This document shows positions 22,721-34,613 of a DNA stretch of 64,000 nt, in pieces (the stretch's first letter is position 1; every line of letters begins with the position of its first letter). A program made the position numbers and the translations under genes. Source of the DNA: Gigaspora margarita (taxonomy: Eukaryota; Glomeromycota; Glomeromycetes; Diversisporales; Gigasporaceae); assembly GCA_009809945.1 (NCBI GenBank), contig WTPW01002710.1, forward strand, positions 1 through 64,000, read 5' to 3'. The notes beneath the pieces are model-generated. The model made no database searches, was not told where the DNA came from, and was given only the letters and a program-made list of their open reading frames with translations.

Positions 22721-24157
22721 CAGTGTTTCAGCCTAAACCTCTCTCCAAAGTCCGAAACGTTTCGGCCCTGGAGTTTCGGTTTCGCCCAAAATCTGAAACC
22801 TCCGAAATGGGCAAAACCCTCTAAAACTGGGCGAAACCAAAACTTCCAAAACTTCCAAAACCTCTGAAACCTAGCGAATTAAAGAAATATATATATATTA
22901 TATATATTATATATATTATGCGTCACTTTGAATTTATGTTAATTAATAAAATAGCGTTATATGATGTCCCCAGCTAATACAGTTAGTGTTTTAATAATAA
23001 TAAAAAATTTATATTGAATATACTAACTAATAACTAATACATAAACTCAACTACAAGAGGAAAGGAATCCGATTCTTAATATAAACTATAACTAACATAT
23101 TAGTCCTAAATCATCGTTGAGACAATGTCTAGAGCGAAATGTCTGAGACAAAAGGTCTGAGGAAACTTAGCTAAGGTGGCCTTAAATACCTTTTACTTTA
23201 CTAAGAGCTACTGCGCTATCTTTGATCTCAGGCTTATCTTCTCTTCGGGTTGTAACAATCCGCATTAGAATCGTTGTTCCAAATGTTACCTACAATCATT
23301 GTGTCAAGTATTTACAACAATGTTTACTCTCTATCTAATGTATAGGAATAATTAATCACCGGGATTAATCTACATCTCTAAACCTTCATCCGCCACTTAG
23401 AGCCTCACGATATTCTTGTGGTTTCAGGTTATTTGGGGTTTTAATACCACCAAATCACAGCCAGGGACACAAGGTTAAACTTTAACCCATGACATTGCAT
23501 TTACTTTGAATTTCTTATTTTTACTTGTTCAATTACTTATTCTTAGACTATTTTAACTATGTGAGTAGCCGTGGCATTTTTTATGTTTATAAAACTAGAT
23601 GACTGCACAATGTCATTCTGAAAAACTATCTATTGCTGTTTTCGAATCCTATTCATAAATTCTGTATCTTATCATAGTTTTAACAATGGTAATACATATG
23701 CAGAATTCATAGAATTCATGTTTATACTTGTTAGTGCTGATTTACTGTATTCTGATTAAGGAATTACCAAGTACAGTTTGTGTATTTTATTTTATTATAT
23801 ATATACGTACATATCTGACAATAAAGGCTTCTAAAAAATCAAAAAAATATTTCCTCTAGTAAAGGCCACTTCTTTTTATGCCATGAATACAAAATTTAGT
23901 TCTTATCTATCATTTATGTAAAACTTAGTGTTTATTATTTTCAGTAGTTTTGGAAGTTTCACTCAGTTTCGCCCAGTTTTGGAGGTTTCGCAAGTTTTGC
24001 CCAGTTTCACACAGTTTTAAAGGTTTTAGAAGTTTCACCAAGTTTCGCCCAGTTTCAAGGTTTTGGAGGTTCAGCTTTGAGACCTTTGGCGAAACTAGAT
24101 TTTGGAGGTTTCGCCAGTTTCGCCCAGCTGAAACTTTCGGTTTAGGCTGAAACACTA
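22721..24157. mobile_element. hAT-type non-autonomous element (1437 bp) with 8-bp target duplication
   Basis: Ends CAGTGTTTCAGCCTAAACC and GGTTTAGGCTGAAACACTA. The duplication ATGTGAGG is exact (22713-22720 and 24158-24165). Subterminal blocks repeat GAAACTGGGCGAAAC and CCAAAACTTCC in opposite orientation at the two ends. The interior (22880-23930) has no recognisable transposase. The two 66-81 codon frames at 23925-24170 are repeat-derived. Confidence 0.9.
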
Positions 24158-24437
24158 ATGTGAGGTACAAATAAGCCTGTCTGCCAAAAGTGTGTTTATT
24201 ATACTAATTACACTTACTGATTTCAGCTTATGCACCAATTGTGGGTACTATTTTTATCAAAAATTCCAAAATCAATCGGGCTACTCTATCTACAACCCAT
24301 ACAATAACTATAAAATACTGAAGTTTTATTGTATCGATATAAGCAATCCTACTTAGGCCGAATATTTAATCATGTGATGTCATAATTACAAAGATAAGAA
24401 AATTATTTTCATGCCACATGCTTCATAGTCATGTGTT

Positions 24438-24532
24438 TAGATGCTGGTGAAATAATTTCACCAACTTCACTACCAATTTCACCAATAGTAATGAAATTAT
24501 TTCAACATTTCACCACATTTTACCAGCATCTA
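24438..24532. mobile_element. tiny MITE (about 95 bp)
   Basis: TAGATGCTGGTGAAAT and ATTTTACCAGCATCTA form the ends. TAGTCATGTG appears on both outer flanks (about 24427 and 24533), giving a direct repeat of about 10 bp that would suit a Mutator-like target duplication. Confidence 0.55.
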
Positions 24533-24659
24533 TAGTCATGTGATTTGCATATTATGTATCAATGATCTGTAGCATAATTTAATTTAATGGCTATTAGGAG
24601 CATGAACGAAAATAATTTTGACCAAGTTATCATTGAGTTCTGTGTTCTTAAATTAACAA

Positions 24660-24820
24660 AAATTAGAGTTGGGAACGGGCCTGGGAACTTATGGGCCAGG
24701 TGGGCTTGGGCCAAATTTGGGCCCACATTTTTGAGCACATTATTTTTTGGGCCGGGCCTGGTGTTAGGCCCATTTAAATATCGGGCCGGATATGACTTTG
24801 TGACCAGGCCCAACAGGCCT
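24660..24820. repeat. GGGCC-rich patch
   Basis: Repeated GGGCC/GGCCC motifs (AACGGGCCTGGG, GGGCCGGGCCTGG, CCAGGCCCAACAGGCC) stand out from the AT-rich context, like the subterminal arrays of the hAT-type elements nearby. No clean termini were found. Overlapping 90-95 codon frames are artefacts of composition. Confidence 0.45.
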
Positions 24821-25567
24821 ATTATATTATGCTTTTGGCACTTCAATTTAATTGATTAGTCTATTATTTGTCTGAAGCTTTTACGTATATGTCTATAATA
24901 AATTATTCAAACTGTGTATTGTATATATTTAGTTCTTGCAAAAAATTTATAGCAGTTATTGTGCCATTCTAAAACTAATCAAAGTTTTCAACAGATAAAA
25001 TTGCTTGAGGATTCAACCTGCTAAGTCAAACTAGTGAACCTTCTACAATGAACTCAATAGCAGGCTTTCTTGATGGTGCTTATATATATATACAGTTGAC
25101 CCTTCCTATAGTCACACCCATATAGTCACACCTCTATTTAAGCACCCAATTTTGCACGATGGACTTAAAACATAGTAAAAAACCTCATTATAGTCACAAA
25201 TCACTTATAATCACTATCACAATAAAATTTGATTTTTTTAACAATTTTGTTAATAATAAAACCTTAGTATAGTCACCAATTTCTAACTAAATATGGATTA
25301 TAAAATCTGATTAGCCAATATTCTATTCTGCATATTGGGCAGATTTATTTCTGATTGACAAAAATGTGATGATTTGTAAAAATTAACATTGATTGGTTGA
25401 TTTATTTAATACAATAATAAATATTTAGGGCTTTTAAAAATATAGCTAAACTTTTTTCTAAAAATATGACAGTTGGAAATTTCACATTTATATTCACCAA
25501 GGCCTTAGTTTCATGGATCCTGCAACAGATTTTTAGGATCCCACAAGAATAAAACTTATTAGTAATA

Positions 25568-25758
25568 ATGTCAAAGGAATTACAAAATAGAAATACAGGA
25601 CCCTGTGCATTATGTGGCAGAGAAAATTTTCATAAACTAATATCAAATGCTTACTTAAAGTTATGCAAAACCATGCTGCTCAGAATTTAATTGCTGAACT
25701 TGGTTTGTATGATCAACTTTGTTATAAATCTTATACTGAGTTGGTTGTATTTAATTGA
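25568..25758 (+). pseudogene. short Cys/His-containing gene remnant
   Basis: Opens MSKELQNRNTGPCALCGREN and continues with FHKLISNAYLKLCK. One frame change later it continues as HAAQNLIAELGLYDQLCYKS and YTELVVFN before a stop. The C-x2-C and later Cys/His residues suggest a degraded zinc-binding module. It lies inside the outer element 25093-31303 and may be a captured or element-encoded sequence. I do not recognise the family. The frameshift lies near 25670. Confidence 0.5.
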
Positions 25759-27134
25759 AATTTAAGCACAAATAAAAAAGAATATAGACTACATAAAAAC
25801 ATGGGGCTATGTGTAGTATGGCAAAGAACTTTAAACAAGTACAAGAATAGTTATTTTAAAATATAATAATAGTTTCAATACTGTGGTATGAATTTTCATG
25901 TTTATATTCATTTAGTAAGACCTTATAAAATTGATAATTTTTTTACTTCATATTAAAAGTAGAGTGTAAATTGATCATTTTCAATAATAGCAAAATGGTG
26001 TATTATATAGCATAGCATAAAAAACTTACTACTATATTTAAATAAAATGCATTTTGTTTACATCAAAAAACCATATTTACAGTATTTTCAATGTCTGAAT
26101 TTTCATTTCAAAGCAATGAATTTAACATTTTATATTTAATTTTTTAAAAAAATATGACAAAAAGTTAGTAATAGTTATAGGTGTTAAACATTTTTTGTGA
26201 GTACTAAAAACAAGTTAAAACTGGTTTTGATAGTAAATACATATTAGTATTAGATATTTTGTATTACTGATAATTATAATAATAAGTTTTATAATAAAAA
26301 TAACATTATTACGCTCTACCCTTAATATTCACTAATCTCAAAACTAAATATTGGTTTACTAGATATATTCAACAAAAAAATACTAGATATTTTAGATAAT
26401 CTTCAATTATTTTAATTAATAGTATTTTATATCTTGTATATTATAATTTTATAGTATTTGTGTAGATTGGTTTAGATCAAATACATATGAGTAATATTGT
26501 TTAATTTAATATAAGCTAAAAGTTGAAATGCATCTCTAGTAGATAGTGATGACAAAAATATAGAATCAAATTACTATTTAAAAATATATGATTAAATAAA
26601 GCTTCACTGAAATAATTTGATAACTGATAAGAAATTGTTTTGATGTGATGTTCAGGGCCAGTGATTTTCTGTGTTTTACATAACACCACAGAATTCACAT
26701 AATTATGGTCAAATCACATAATTACAGCCTTATCACCGCAGAATCCCATATAATTTAAGAAATTTAAGAAATCTGCACAGAATTTGCGATTTTATCTGTA
26801 GCATAACCATCATATTCCTAAAATAAGAAAGTTTAGTAATATGATTTCGAAGTAGGCATATGACTAACCTGAAAAGTAAAGTAATTTAATTCATAGTCAT
26901 ATTAAATGCAAAGTAATATTACCAAAACAGAGTGCGCCAAAACAGGTGTAATTATATTAAAGGCTACATGAAAATTCTAAATCAATTATATTGTTTTTGA
27001 ATATTCATTAAGCTTTTAATTCAAATAAAAATTCTGGATTTTTTTTTTATTTTAAAAAATAAAATAAATAAAATTTATACTGTATTTTGTAAAAATATAA
27101 AAGCAAGCTTAATACCAAAAAATGAATAATGATA

Positions 27135-29125
27135 ATGTCTAGAAGATAAAGTACTACAATTTCAACTCAACTTCAAGAACATTTGAATACTTTTCATATT
27201 GACAATAATATTTTAATATGTGAATATTGTAGTGAATCTTTAGAATGGAAATCAAAATCAACAGTTGATGGTCATTGTAATAGCAAGAAACATAAAACAA
27301 ATAAAAGTAATTTTGAAGCCCAAGAATGTGCTAAAAAACAAATATCCATCCGAGATAGTTTAAGTGCAGCAGATATTAAAAATGAAGTCATTGAAAATTT
27401 AATTGAAATATTTGCTATTGCCGATATTCCACTGGAAAAAGTAGATTGTTTAATTCCATTTTTTAAAAAACATCTAAAGTATGGTGGAACAGGACCCCGA
27501 ATATACATAGATAGGTCAGGTTAATTATAGGGTTACTAAAAAAGGAAGGATCTGCAGAAAAAACTTCAAAAATAAGCAAAAAAATTACTATAAATGGAAA
27601 AGATCTGCATAAAAAACCTCAAAAATAAGCAAACTCATACCTGACCTATCTATGTATATTTCGGGGTCCTGGTGGAACAATTCCTCAATCTTCAACTTTA
27701 AGACAAATTTATTTATTATGCATCTTTGAAAAACATAAAAATAAACTTAAATTATTGTTTAATAACAAACCTGTTGCAATTATTATAGATGAGACAACAG
27801 ATGGTTGTGCTCGTAGTGTGGTTAATACACTTTTTGTATTTTGCAATTCTACCAAACTTGTTTCAGTTGATTTTCTTAAATGTGTTAACAATGCAACAAT
27901 GGGTCAAACTTTAATTTCTATTCTTTCAGATTATGATATTTCTTATAATATTATATATCTTTTTTTATCTGATTCAGCAATGTATATAAAAAAATGTTAC
28001 AAAGAAGTGTTGGCACCATTAATGCCACAACTTATTCATTCGCCTTGCTGTGCTCATATTCTTAACTTAGTTGGGTAATTGTTATTTTCATTTTTAAAAT
28101 AAATATATAATTTATAGTATAATTATATTATATAAATTTTAATTTATCTTTAGTGATACGTGGAAAACTTTTAAGGATTTTTCTATTTTAACAATTTTCT
28201 TAGTGAAAGTAAAAGATGTGTTTGTTAAATCACCAGCAAGAAAAGGCCAATATATAACTCATTTAAAAATGCATGGTGTTATTAATCCATCCAAAATTCC
28301 ACTTCCAAATGCAACAAGATGGAATTCATGGTTTCGAATAGTTTTTTATTCAAAAACTTATATCGAGTATTGGTCTGGATTTTTTTCTCACGAATTAACA
28401 ATGGACAAAAATCATGAGACTTTATTAGAAATTAACTTGTATTTACAAACCAAATTAATTTTGGAATAATTAAAATTTATATTAACTTTATTTCTATTTT
28501 TGCTCAAGAATTTGTTCAAGACTTGGACTTCTTTCAACAACAAACTCGACCTATATTCCCTCTTGTAGAAAACCGGTTAGAACAACTTACTGCATATCTT
28601 GAAACAAATCGTCACACACAATACTTTGGTCAAGAAATAGAAAACCTTATTATCGATCTTCAATTCAATCCATTGGACTTTTATATTATTTTTCGCAATG
28701 TATTTCAGGCAGCATATAATAAATTCTCAGCACACATTCCACATCATCCAGCTCACAAGTTATTTCAAGCATCTCGTGTATTTGATCCTGTCTATATTCT
28801 TGTCAATAATATTTCAAGAAAGGATATTCATTGTTATGATATCATCAAAGAGCTTAAAAACCCATCAGATGCATTACTCCGTGAATGGTCAAACTACTGT
28901 AATTTGCCATTTGAAGAAATGGAATTGGATGTATTTTGGTCAGATTTACACTCACAGCTTCCAATTTTATCAAACATTGCACTTAATTATATTTGGTTAC
29001 CCATTTCAAGTTGCAGTGTTGAACGCAGTTTTTTATTATATAATTCACTTTTGGATGAAAAAAGACAAAGCTTGTCTAAAGAATTGTTAAAAAATTTATC
29101 AATGTTATATTTCAACAAAATTTAA
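27135..29125 (+). pseudogene. decayed hAT transposase
   Basis: The ATG at 27135 opens MSRR, then an in-frame TAA at codon 5, after which the frame stays open (STTISTQLQEHLNTFHIDNN). Next come a BED-type zinc finger (CEYC ... HCNSKKH), an Asp-containing core segment (NKPVAIIIDETTDGCARSV and LFLSDSAMYIKKCY), CCAHILNL, an 79-bp intron (28075-28153), NATRWNSW, and finally the hAT dimerisation domain with WLPISSCSVERSFLLYNSLL and a stop at 29125. Lesions seen: the codon-5 nonsense, a 180-bp MITE with 8-bp duplication at 27491-27670, and a frameshift between about 28440 and 28490. The transposase acted on the hAT ends at 26653 and 29344. No active protein can come from this copy. Confidence 0.88.
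27491..27670. mobile_element. 180-bp MITE, family B, copy 1, inside the transposase gene
   Basis: Ends AGGACCCCGAATATACATAG then ATAGGTCAGGT, and the near-exact complement at the right (about 31 bp). The target duplication GGTGGAAC is exact (27483-27490 and 27671-27678). The host frame rejoins as YGGT-IPQSS when it is removed. The interior has GGTTACTAAAAAAGGAA, as in copy 2 at 31056. Confidence 0.92.
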
Positions 29126-29352
29126 AATTTCTTTTTAAATAAATTTTTTTATTATGAATCAGTCATGTGTTATCACATAATTGCACATAATTTGTTATCT
29201 AGTATCACATAACTGCACATAATTGACCATTAGTATCACATAATAACACATAATTCTCTAAAAACTATTCATATCACATTACATAATTTAGTTTTCAGCA
29301 CTACATAATTTGCGATTTTGCATCACAGAAAATTACTGGCCCTGGTGATGTT

Positions 29353-29945
29353 AATCATATTTTTTGATTAGCAAAAGTTATGTTATTAATTTGATTGGTT
29401 AATAGTCATACTTGATCATCATATGTAATAAAATTGAATTTGTGACAATATTGAGTGAAAACAAAGCTGCCCATATAGTATATTTAAAATTATTTATTAA
29501 AGCTTTTTAAAGGTTTAACAGCAAATAACTTTTGATCCAACAACCTGATTTGGAAGCAACAACTACCAAAATATTTGTCTCAATGAGATAATACTAATAA
29601 GCCAAAATTATTAAAATCTGATCACAAGTTTCTGAAATCGTTAAGAAATTGTATCACTTTATATGTTTAAGAATTGATTAAATTTATATATCTGAGAAAA
29701 ATCCTTAGTAATCTTGAGTTCTGTAATTATACTTGGATAATTGTAGGCTCACTAGAATTATCTCATTAAGACAAGCACTTTGGTAGTTATTTCATCTAAA
29801 TTGGGGCACTGGATCAGAAGTTATTCACTATTAAATATTTTAAATTTTTTAATAGTATTTTAATATGTACAACTATATATTATACTAAACAATCATTGGC
29901 ATATAAACATGTGCTATAACAAGATATTTTATTTATAGTCACACC
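29353..29945. other. interior of the outer element, no gene
   Basis: A degenerate inverted pair around AACAACTACCAAAATATTTG and CACTTTGGTAGTTATTTCAT lies at about 29520-29830 (TTGATCCAACAACCTGATTT against GGGGCACTGGATCAGAAG). It may be a decayed foldback. No gene. Confidence 0.4.
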
Positions 29946-31035
29946 CAGTGTTTAAAATTTAATGTTCTCATGGTTCTCAATAAACATTGTTTTTTTTAAG
30001 AACATTGATATTTAGAAAAGGTTCTCTTATTTGAGAACCTATTATCCTTTTGAAATGTTCTTAATGAGAACATTTATAAAATTTTTATGTTCTAGATTTA
30101 CTATTGAGAACAATAAATTATATAAAATGTTTATCAGATTGATAATGTAGTTTGATTGTGACAAATTCTGCATAAATAAATATATGTATATACATACTAT
30201 GTATAGTACAAATGTGTAATATCATACAATATAGATAACAAATCAATATTTAAGAAAATAGCCTTTAAAGATTTTTAAAATAAAATATTCATTAACTATG
30301 CAGTGTGTTTGTTATATAGAAAATATTATTATTGTATAAACTTAATATATAGATGATTTGGTTAAATGATATATTGATACTAAGCAAGTAAAAAAGACAC
30401 AAAGTATTTAGTCTAATAGTGAAATAACAAAGTAATTGGATTCTAATTTATTGCATTAACCAATAATAATATTAGTAAAATATTATAGAAAAGTTTGATT
30501 TTTATGAGCAAATATGAAAAGCACTTGAAGTCTTAATAAAATTATTAGAAATTGAATTGTATAAGACATTGTGTTATATTGAAAAAATATAAAGAACTAT
30601 ATATAAAGTTTAAAAAATTATTAATAGATAAGTACAAATTAGTATATAAATTGTGACATATCAGCAGATTTATACAATTGGACCTTTTTTCAAGACTCCA
30701 ATTTTCATATAATTTTGCAAATAAACTACCTTATCTCTAAGATCTAATGGGTTGGCTCTTATTAATGGGTTTATTTATATTGATCAGTTATTTGTTAATC
30801 ATCTGATCATCATCTAACCAATGAATATTTGTAAACAATCAAACTTTGGGGATCATTTAGGGTCCAATTTCAATTCTGTAAATCCACTGATATAAGTATA
30901 GAATATGAACATACTTTAAAAATTAATGTTCAATACATTAAATATATAATGAATACTAAAAAGTTTTTGAGAACAATGAAGTTTTAAATAATGCTCTTTT
31001 TAGAATATAACTTTAGATATGAATTTTAAATACTG
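29946..31035. mobile_element. hAT-type non-autonomous element (1090 bp)
   Basis: Ends CAGTGTTTAAAATTTAATG and the complement of CAGTATTTAAAATTCATAT. The flanks GTCACACC (29938-29945) and GTCATACC (31036-31043) agree at 7 of 8 positions. GTTCTC/GAGAAC motifs are enriched near both ends. No coding capacity. Confidence 0.8.
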
Positions 31036-31055
31036 GTCATACCAGCTGTCACACC

Positions 31056-31236
31056 AGGACCTCGAAGAACTCTGATATAACTCAGAGGTTACTAAAAAAG
31101 GAAATTTTGTATAAAAATTCATCAAACGTTGCATTTTTATATAGTAAATTTTTTAAATTTTGGCCTATTTTATACATCTATTTGCCTGATCTTATACAAA
31201 CTCAAATCTAAGTTGTATCAGAGTCTTTGAGGTCCT
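31056..31236. mobile_element. 181-bp MITE, family B, copy 2
   Basis: Ends AGGACCTCGAAGAACTCTGA and the complement of AGGACCTCAAAGACTCTGAT. The target duplication GTCACACC is exact (31048-31055 and 31237-31244). It has the same size and the same internal GGTTACTAAAAAAGGAAA as copy 1. Confidence 0.9.
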
Positions 31237-31305
31237 GTCACACCTCTAAACAATCACTATAATAGGGTCCAGCCAACTTGGTAACTATAGAGAGTAATGA
31301 CTGTA

Positions 31306-32029
31306 ATTGTACAATTTAACTTCAGAAGCTTAGATAGAATCTGTAGTTATGAATAGTCAAGTAATGGAATGAAATGAAGGTATTTGAAGACTTCTATTTT
31401 ACAAAATAAAACCTTAAATTTATATTTTTATAGGCTGTATAAAAGATACATATTATCAGAATTATAATAAATTTTTTTTATTATTAAAGTTTAAATTTTT
31501 TAATTCAAAATTATTTTTAAAAGATTGGAAAGAATTTGATATAATTCTTTTATATAAAAAATAAAAAATTTTATTAATAGCAACTTTTTAAGTAAATTTT
31601 AATATTTTAAAGAGTATTTCTATTTGTACACGGTGTATATAAACATGAGTAATATAAAAACAACTGATATCCTACAATTTCAACTACGAAATGACCTTTT
31701 GGTTTCTAGCAAAAAAAATTCCTTGTAAAATTTTGGTATAAACTAACCCTTGCTCCAATCCTAAACCTACCCTTACCCTAACCAAAATCAAAAGTTTATT
31801 TTTTCATTACAAAAATTGGTTTGATGGATATTACACAGATTTGCAAATTAACAGTTAATATCCATGTACAAACACCCCATGTTTATTTAGAAAAATGCTT
31901 TTAATATATTCAAAAATAAATAATTTTATAGTTAGCTATTAATAAAAATTTTTTTATTTTTAAATTTATTTTTTGGGTAAATCTATATATCACCACTAGT
32001 GATTAGTATTTCTATAAACCTGAACTGAA
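31306..32029. other. gene-free stretch with a CCCTAA-like patch
   Basis: CCTACCCTTACCCTAACC occurs at about 31768-31785. The neighbouring TTCCTTGTAAAATTTTGGTA reappears in inverted sense near 33880-33910. No gene. Confidence 0.4.
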
Positions 32030-33040
32030 CTTAGATTAAGTTCAGGTTCAGATTCAATATTGAACCTAAACCTGGACATTTTTTAAAACATGTTCAGGTT
32101 CAGGTTCAGTATTGAGCTTTTAGAGCTAGTTCAGGTTCAGTTCAGGTTCAGTTCATAAGTTCATGAGCATGTTCAGGTTCAGTCTAGTGTTCATATGAAC
32201 TAGTGATTCTAGGTTTGGGTCTGGTTTTGGTCTGGTCCAAACCAGACTCAAACTCTAAATTTTGTTCTTTAAAACTTTATACTAAACTCAAACTCAATTA
32301 TAAGTTTAGTTAGACTAGTCCAAAATTTGCAAATTAATATGAGTCTAAATAAAAAATATATGTTTTTTTTTGATAATGAACAAGTTTACTTAGAGTGAGA
32401 ATTATAAATTAGTTGATAAAGAAATTTAGAGAATCATAGCATTTTGTATAATTTTATTAATGAAATTATTAAAAATTGTATTTACATAAAATTTTACTAA
32501 TTGATCATAACTTCTTGCACTATGTAAACTTGATTAGCACTAAAAAATACATCAAAACAGTATTTTTATTTTACTTTTCTTAAAATTTGAAGAAAAAATA
32601 CTTAATTTTGGAAATTTTTATCAAAAATACTAAATTAAACATCTTTCTTTAAATTTTAAAAAAAGTAAAATAAAATATGCCGATTTGATATATTTATTGA
32701 TAGTGAACAAGCTTACTTAGTGCAAGAAGTTATAATCAATTAGTAAAATTTCATGTAGAACAGTATTTTAACAATTTTATTAATAAAATTATACAAAATG
32801 CAATAATTCTCTAAATTTTACTAATTGATTCTAACTTTGTGATTTAGATAAATATGTGCATATATTATAAACATGAACATGTTTATGAACCTTGAACTGA
32901 ACCTGAACTGACTTTTTTTAAGTTCAGATTCAGGTTCATGTTCAATAATTTTAAACTTATGTTTAGTTTAGTATTGAACTTTTAGAGCAGTTTTAGATTC
33001 AGATTCAGGTTTATTGAACCTGAACCAGGACCCAAATAAT
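32030..33040. mobile_element. foldback element with GTTCAG-rich ends (about 1 kb)
   Basis: 32030-32210 and 32860-33030 are packed with GTTCAGGTTCAG and CTGAACCTGAAC motifs. Between them, arms of about 230 bp (about 32355-32610 and 32625-32845) form a long hairpin sharing TAAAATTTTACTAATTGAT, ATAACTTCTTGCACTA and TTTTGTATAATTTTATTAAT. The exact ends and target duplication are not resolved. No transposase. Confidence 0.6.
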
Positions 33041-34352
33041 CTATGTGAGATTATATTTGAGCATCATAGTAAAAATTTTTTTGGTTAGCAATTTTGGTTT
33101 GGTAAATATAAGCTATGTTTCATACATTGGATAGAACTTTTATCCACCTTTAAACTTTTTTGAAATACAACATTTTCTAAAAAAAAAAAAACAAACACAA
33201 AAAAAACAAAAAAAAATTTATAATGTTCCCTAAAAAAAAAAAAGTATTCTAAAAAAAAAAAAAAAATTGAACGTTCTCTAAAAAATAAAAAAAATAAAAC
33301 TTAATTTTTGCATTTTTTCACTTTTTGCATTTTTCCAATTTTTGCATTTTTCTGATTTTCATTAGGGCAGTGTCATTAATCACCTGATTATTTTTTTTAG
33401 AGGCCTACCCCCTCTTTTTAAATATACATATAGTCAGGTTCTTGTATATAATTTCAACTTTTTTGACCTCCCCTAGAAAATCACCTGATTTTTGTCACTC
33501 CCTTTAGCATATTTCAAATATAACATTTATAAAAATTACCCCATTAGCATTCTTTCAAATATACCTATTTGCTATTTAGTGGGTTTCAAATATAACCTTT
33601 TTTTCCAATACCTACTTTTCAAATATAACCTTTTTTAAAAAAAACATTCCTCCATAAGCTATTTTTTAACTATGACCTTATATAGATTATTTGGGGTCCT
33701 CCTGAACCTCTATTGAATTGAAATAAACTTCAGAATCCTACTAGTGATATGCTTATACATAGTTTTTTATTTAATTGGTTAAATTTTTTGATAATTATTA
33801 CATAATATATATTTTGCATAAATAAATAAACTAGGGTTTTTTTAGTTAAAGTTAGGCTAGGTAGAGTTACAATGTGAATTAGTTTTTATACTAAAAATTT
33901 ACAAGGAATTTTTTTGTTGAAAAACAAAGAATAGTTTAATATATGAAATTTTAAGTTATAGACAACATTGGCAAAACAACTATTAGTTTTGATTATTCTA
34001 ATTGTGCTATATTACACCTGATTTTGAAATTTTATTGGTCAATTATTTAGAGGTGATATAAAGCAAAACACAGGAGTGTGCACATATTTAATCCTTTATT
34101 TTTTTAATTTAATTTGTTTTCTAGACAATTAAAAAGATAATTTATAATTAATTATTTGTTTTATATAAATAGTGTTATTTTATAAAGATACCAATCAAAA
34201 TTGAACATATGACTATAAAATACATTGCTTATTATTGGCCAATTAAAATTAGCTACAAACTTTTTTACCTTTGTTAATAAAAAAACACAAAAGAAATTTT
34301 TCTAACCCTAAATATAATTGGCTGCTATAGGGTCTCTATAGAGACATGTGGG
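33041..34352. other. low-complexity and gene-free stretch
   Basis: 33170-33300 is interrupted poly(A). 33480-33640 repeats TTTCAAATATAACC several times. 33975-34050 shares GTGCTATATTACACCTGATT with 13270-13300 (GTGCTACGTTACACCTGATC), a dispersed repeat. Confidence 0.5.
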
Positions 34353-34488
34353 CAGTATTGGGCTTTGGACCAAAAGTTCGCTTTATTGGACTTATAAACT
34401 GGACTACTGGACTTATAGGTCCAGTGAACCAATTTATAAGTCCAGTTCCAGTTCAATTTTACTGGACTTGTTAGCAAGCCCAATACTA
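34353..34488. mobile_element. small hAT-like MITE (136 bp)
   Basis: Ends CAGTATTGGGCTTT and AAGCCCAATACTA. The interior repeats GGACTTATA and TATAAGTCC. The flanking 8-mers CATGTGGG and TATGTGGA share six positions, so the target duplication has decayed or been misjudged. The 64-codon frame here is repeat-derived. Confidence 0.6.
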
Positions 34489-34613
34489 TATGTGGAAATA
34501 GAACCTTTGAATATATACAAAAAACCTTTGTTATATACTTAAACTAAATTTTTTAGAACATTTGTCACACAGTTGCAAAAAATTTGCTTTTTTGATAGCA
34601 AACGTTTGATGTA

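Larger units (their letters stand above)
22333..24312. mobile_element. foldback element split by a hAT-type insertion
   Basis: The tips are TATAGTTATTGTATGGG (22333) and its complement ending at 24312. The arms share AGCCCGATTGATTTC, AATTGGTGCATAAGCTGAAA, TCAGTA and CAGACAGGCTT. Removing 22721-24157 rejoins the right arm: 22640-22720 pairs with the inner left arm (GCCTCACATGC against GCATGTGAGG). The element was therefore a hairpin of roughly 540 bp before interruption. Confidence 0.7.
26653..29344 (+). mobile_element. hAT transposon (2692 bp), formerly autonomous, with 8-bp target duplication
   Basis: Ends CAGGGCCAGTGATTTTCTGT and the complement of CAGGGCCAGTAATTTTCTGT. The duplication GTGATGTT is exact (26645-26652 and 29345-29352). 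Subterminal regions repeat CACATAATT. It encodes a decayed transposase (27135-29125) and carries a 180-bp MITE in that gene. It is inserted in the outer element 25093-31303. Confidence 0.92.
25093..31303. mobile_element. outer element with pogo/Tigger-like ends, hit by nested insertions
   Basis: Left end TA-CAGTTGACCCTTCCTATAG; the right end is the complement of TA-CAGTCATTACTCTCTATAG, both at TA. Repeats of TATAGTCACACC follow the left end and TCACACC precedes the right. Three later insertions lie inside (26653-29344, 29946-31035, 31056-31236). Without them and their target duplications it would be about 2.2 kb. The terminal repeat is short and diverged, so the pairing of these two ends is likely but not proven. 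No pogo transposase frame survives. Confidence 0.55.

Noticed and set aside
23925..24859. Frames of 66-95 codons on both strands
   Set aside because: Repeat-derived (GAAACTGGGCGAAAC and GGGCC motifs); repeating N-L-Q-N-like peptides are artefacts.
28698..29090. 130-codon plus frame
   Set aside because: A shadow of the hAT dimerisation domain in another frame.
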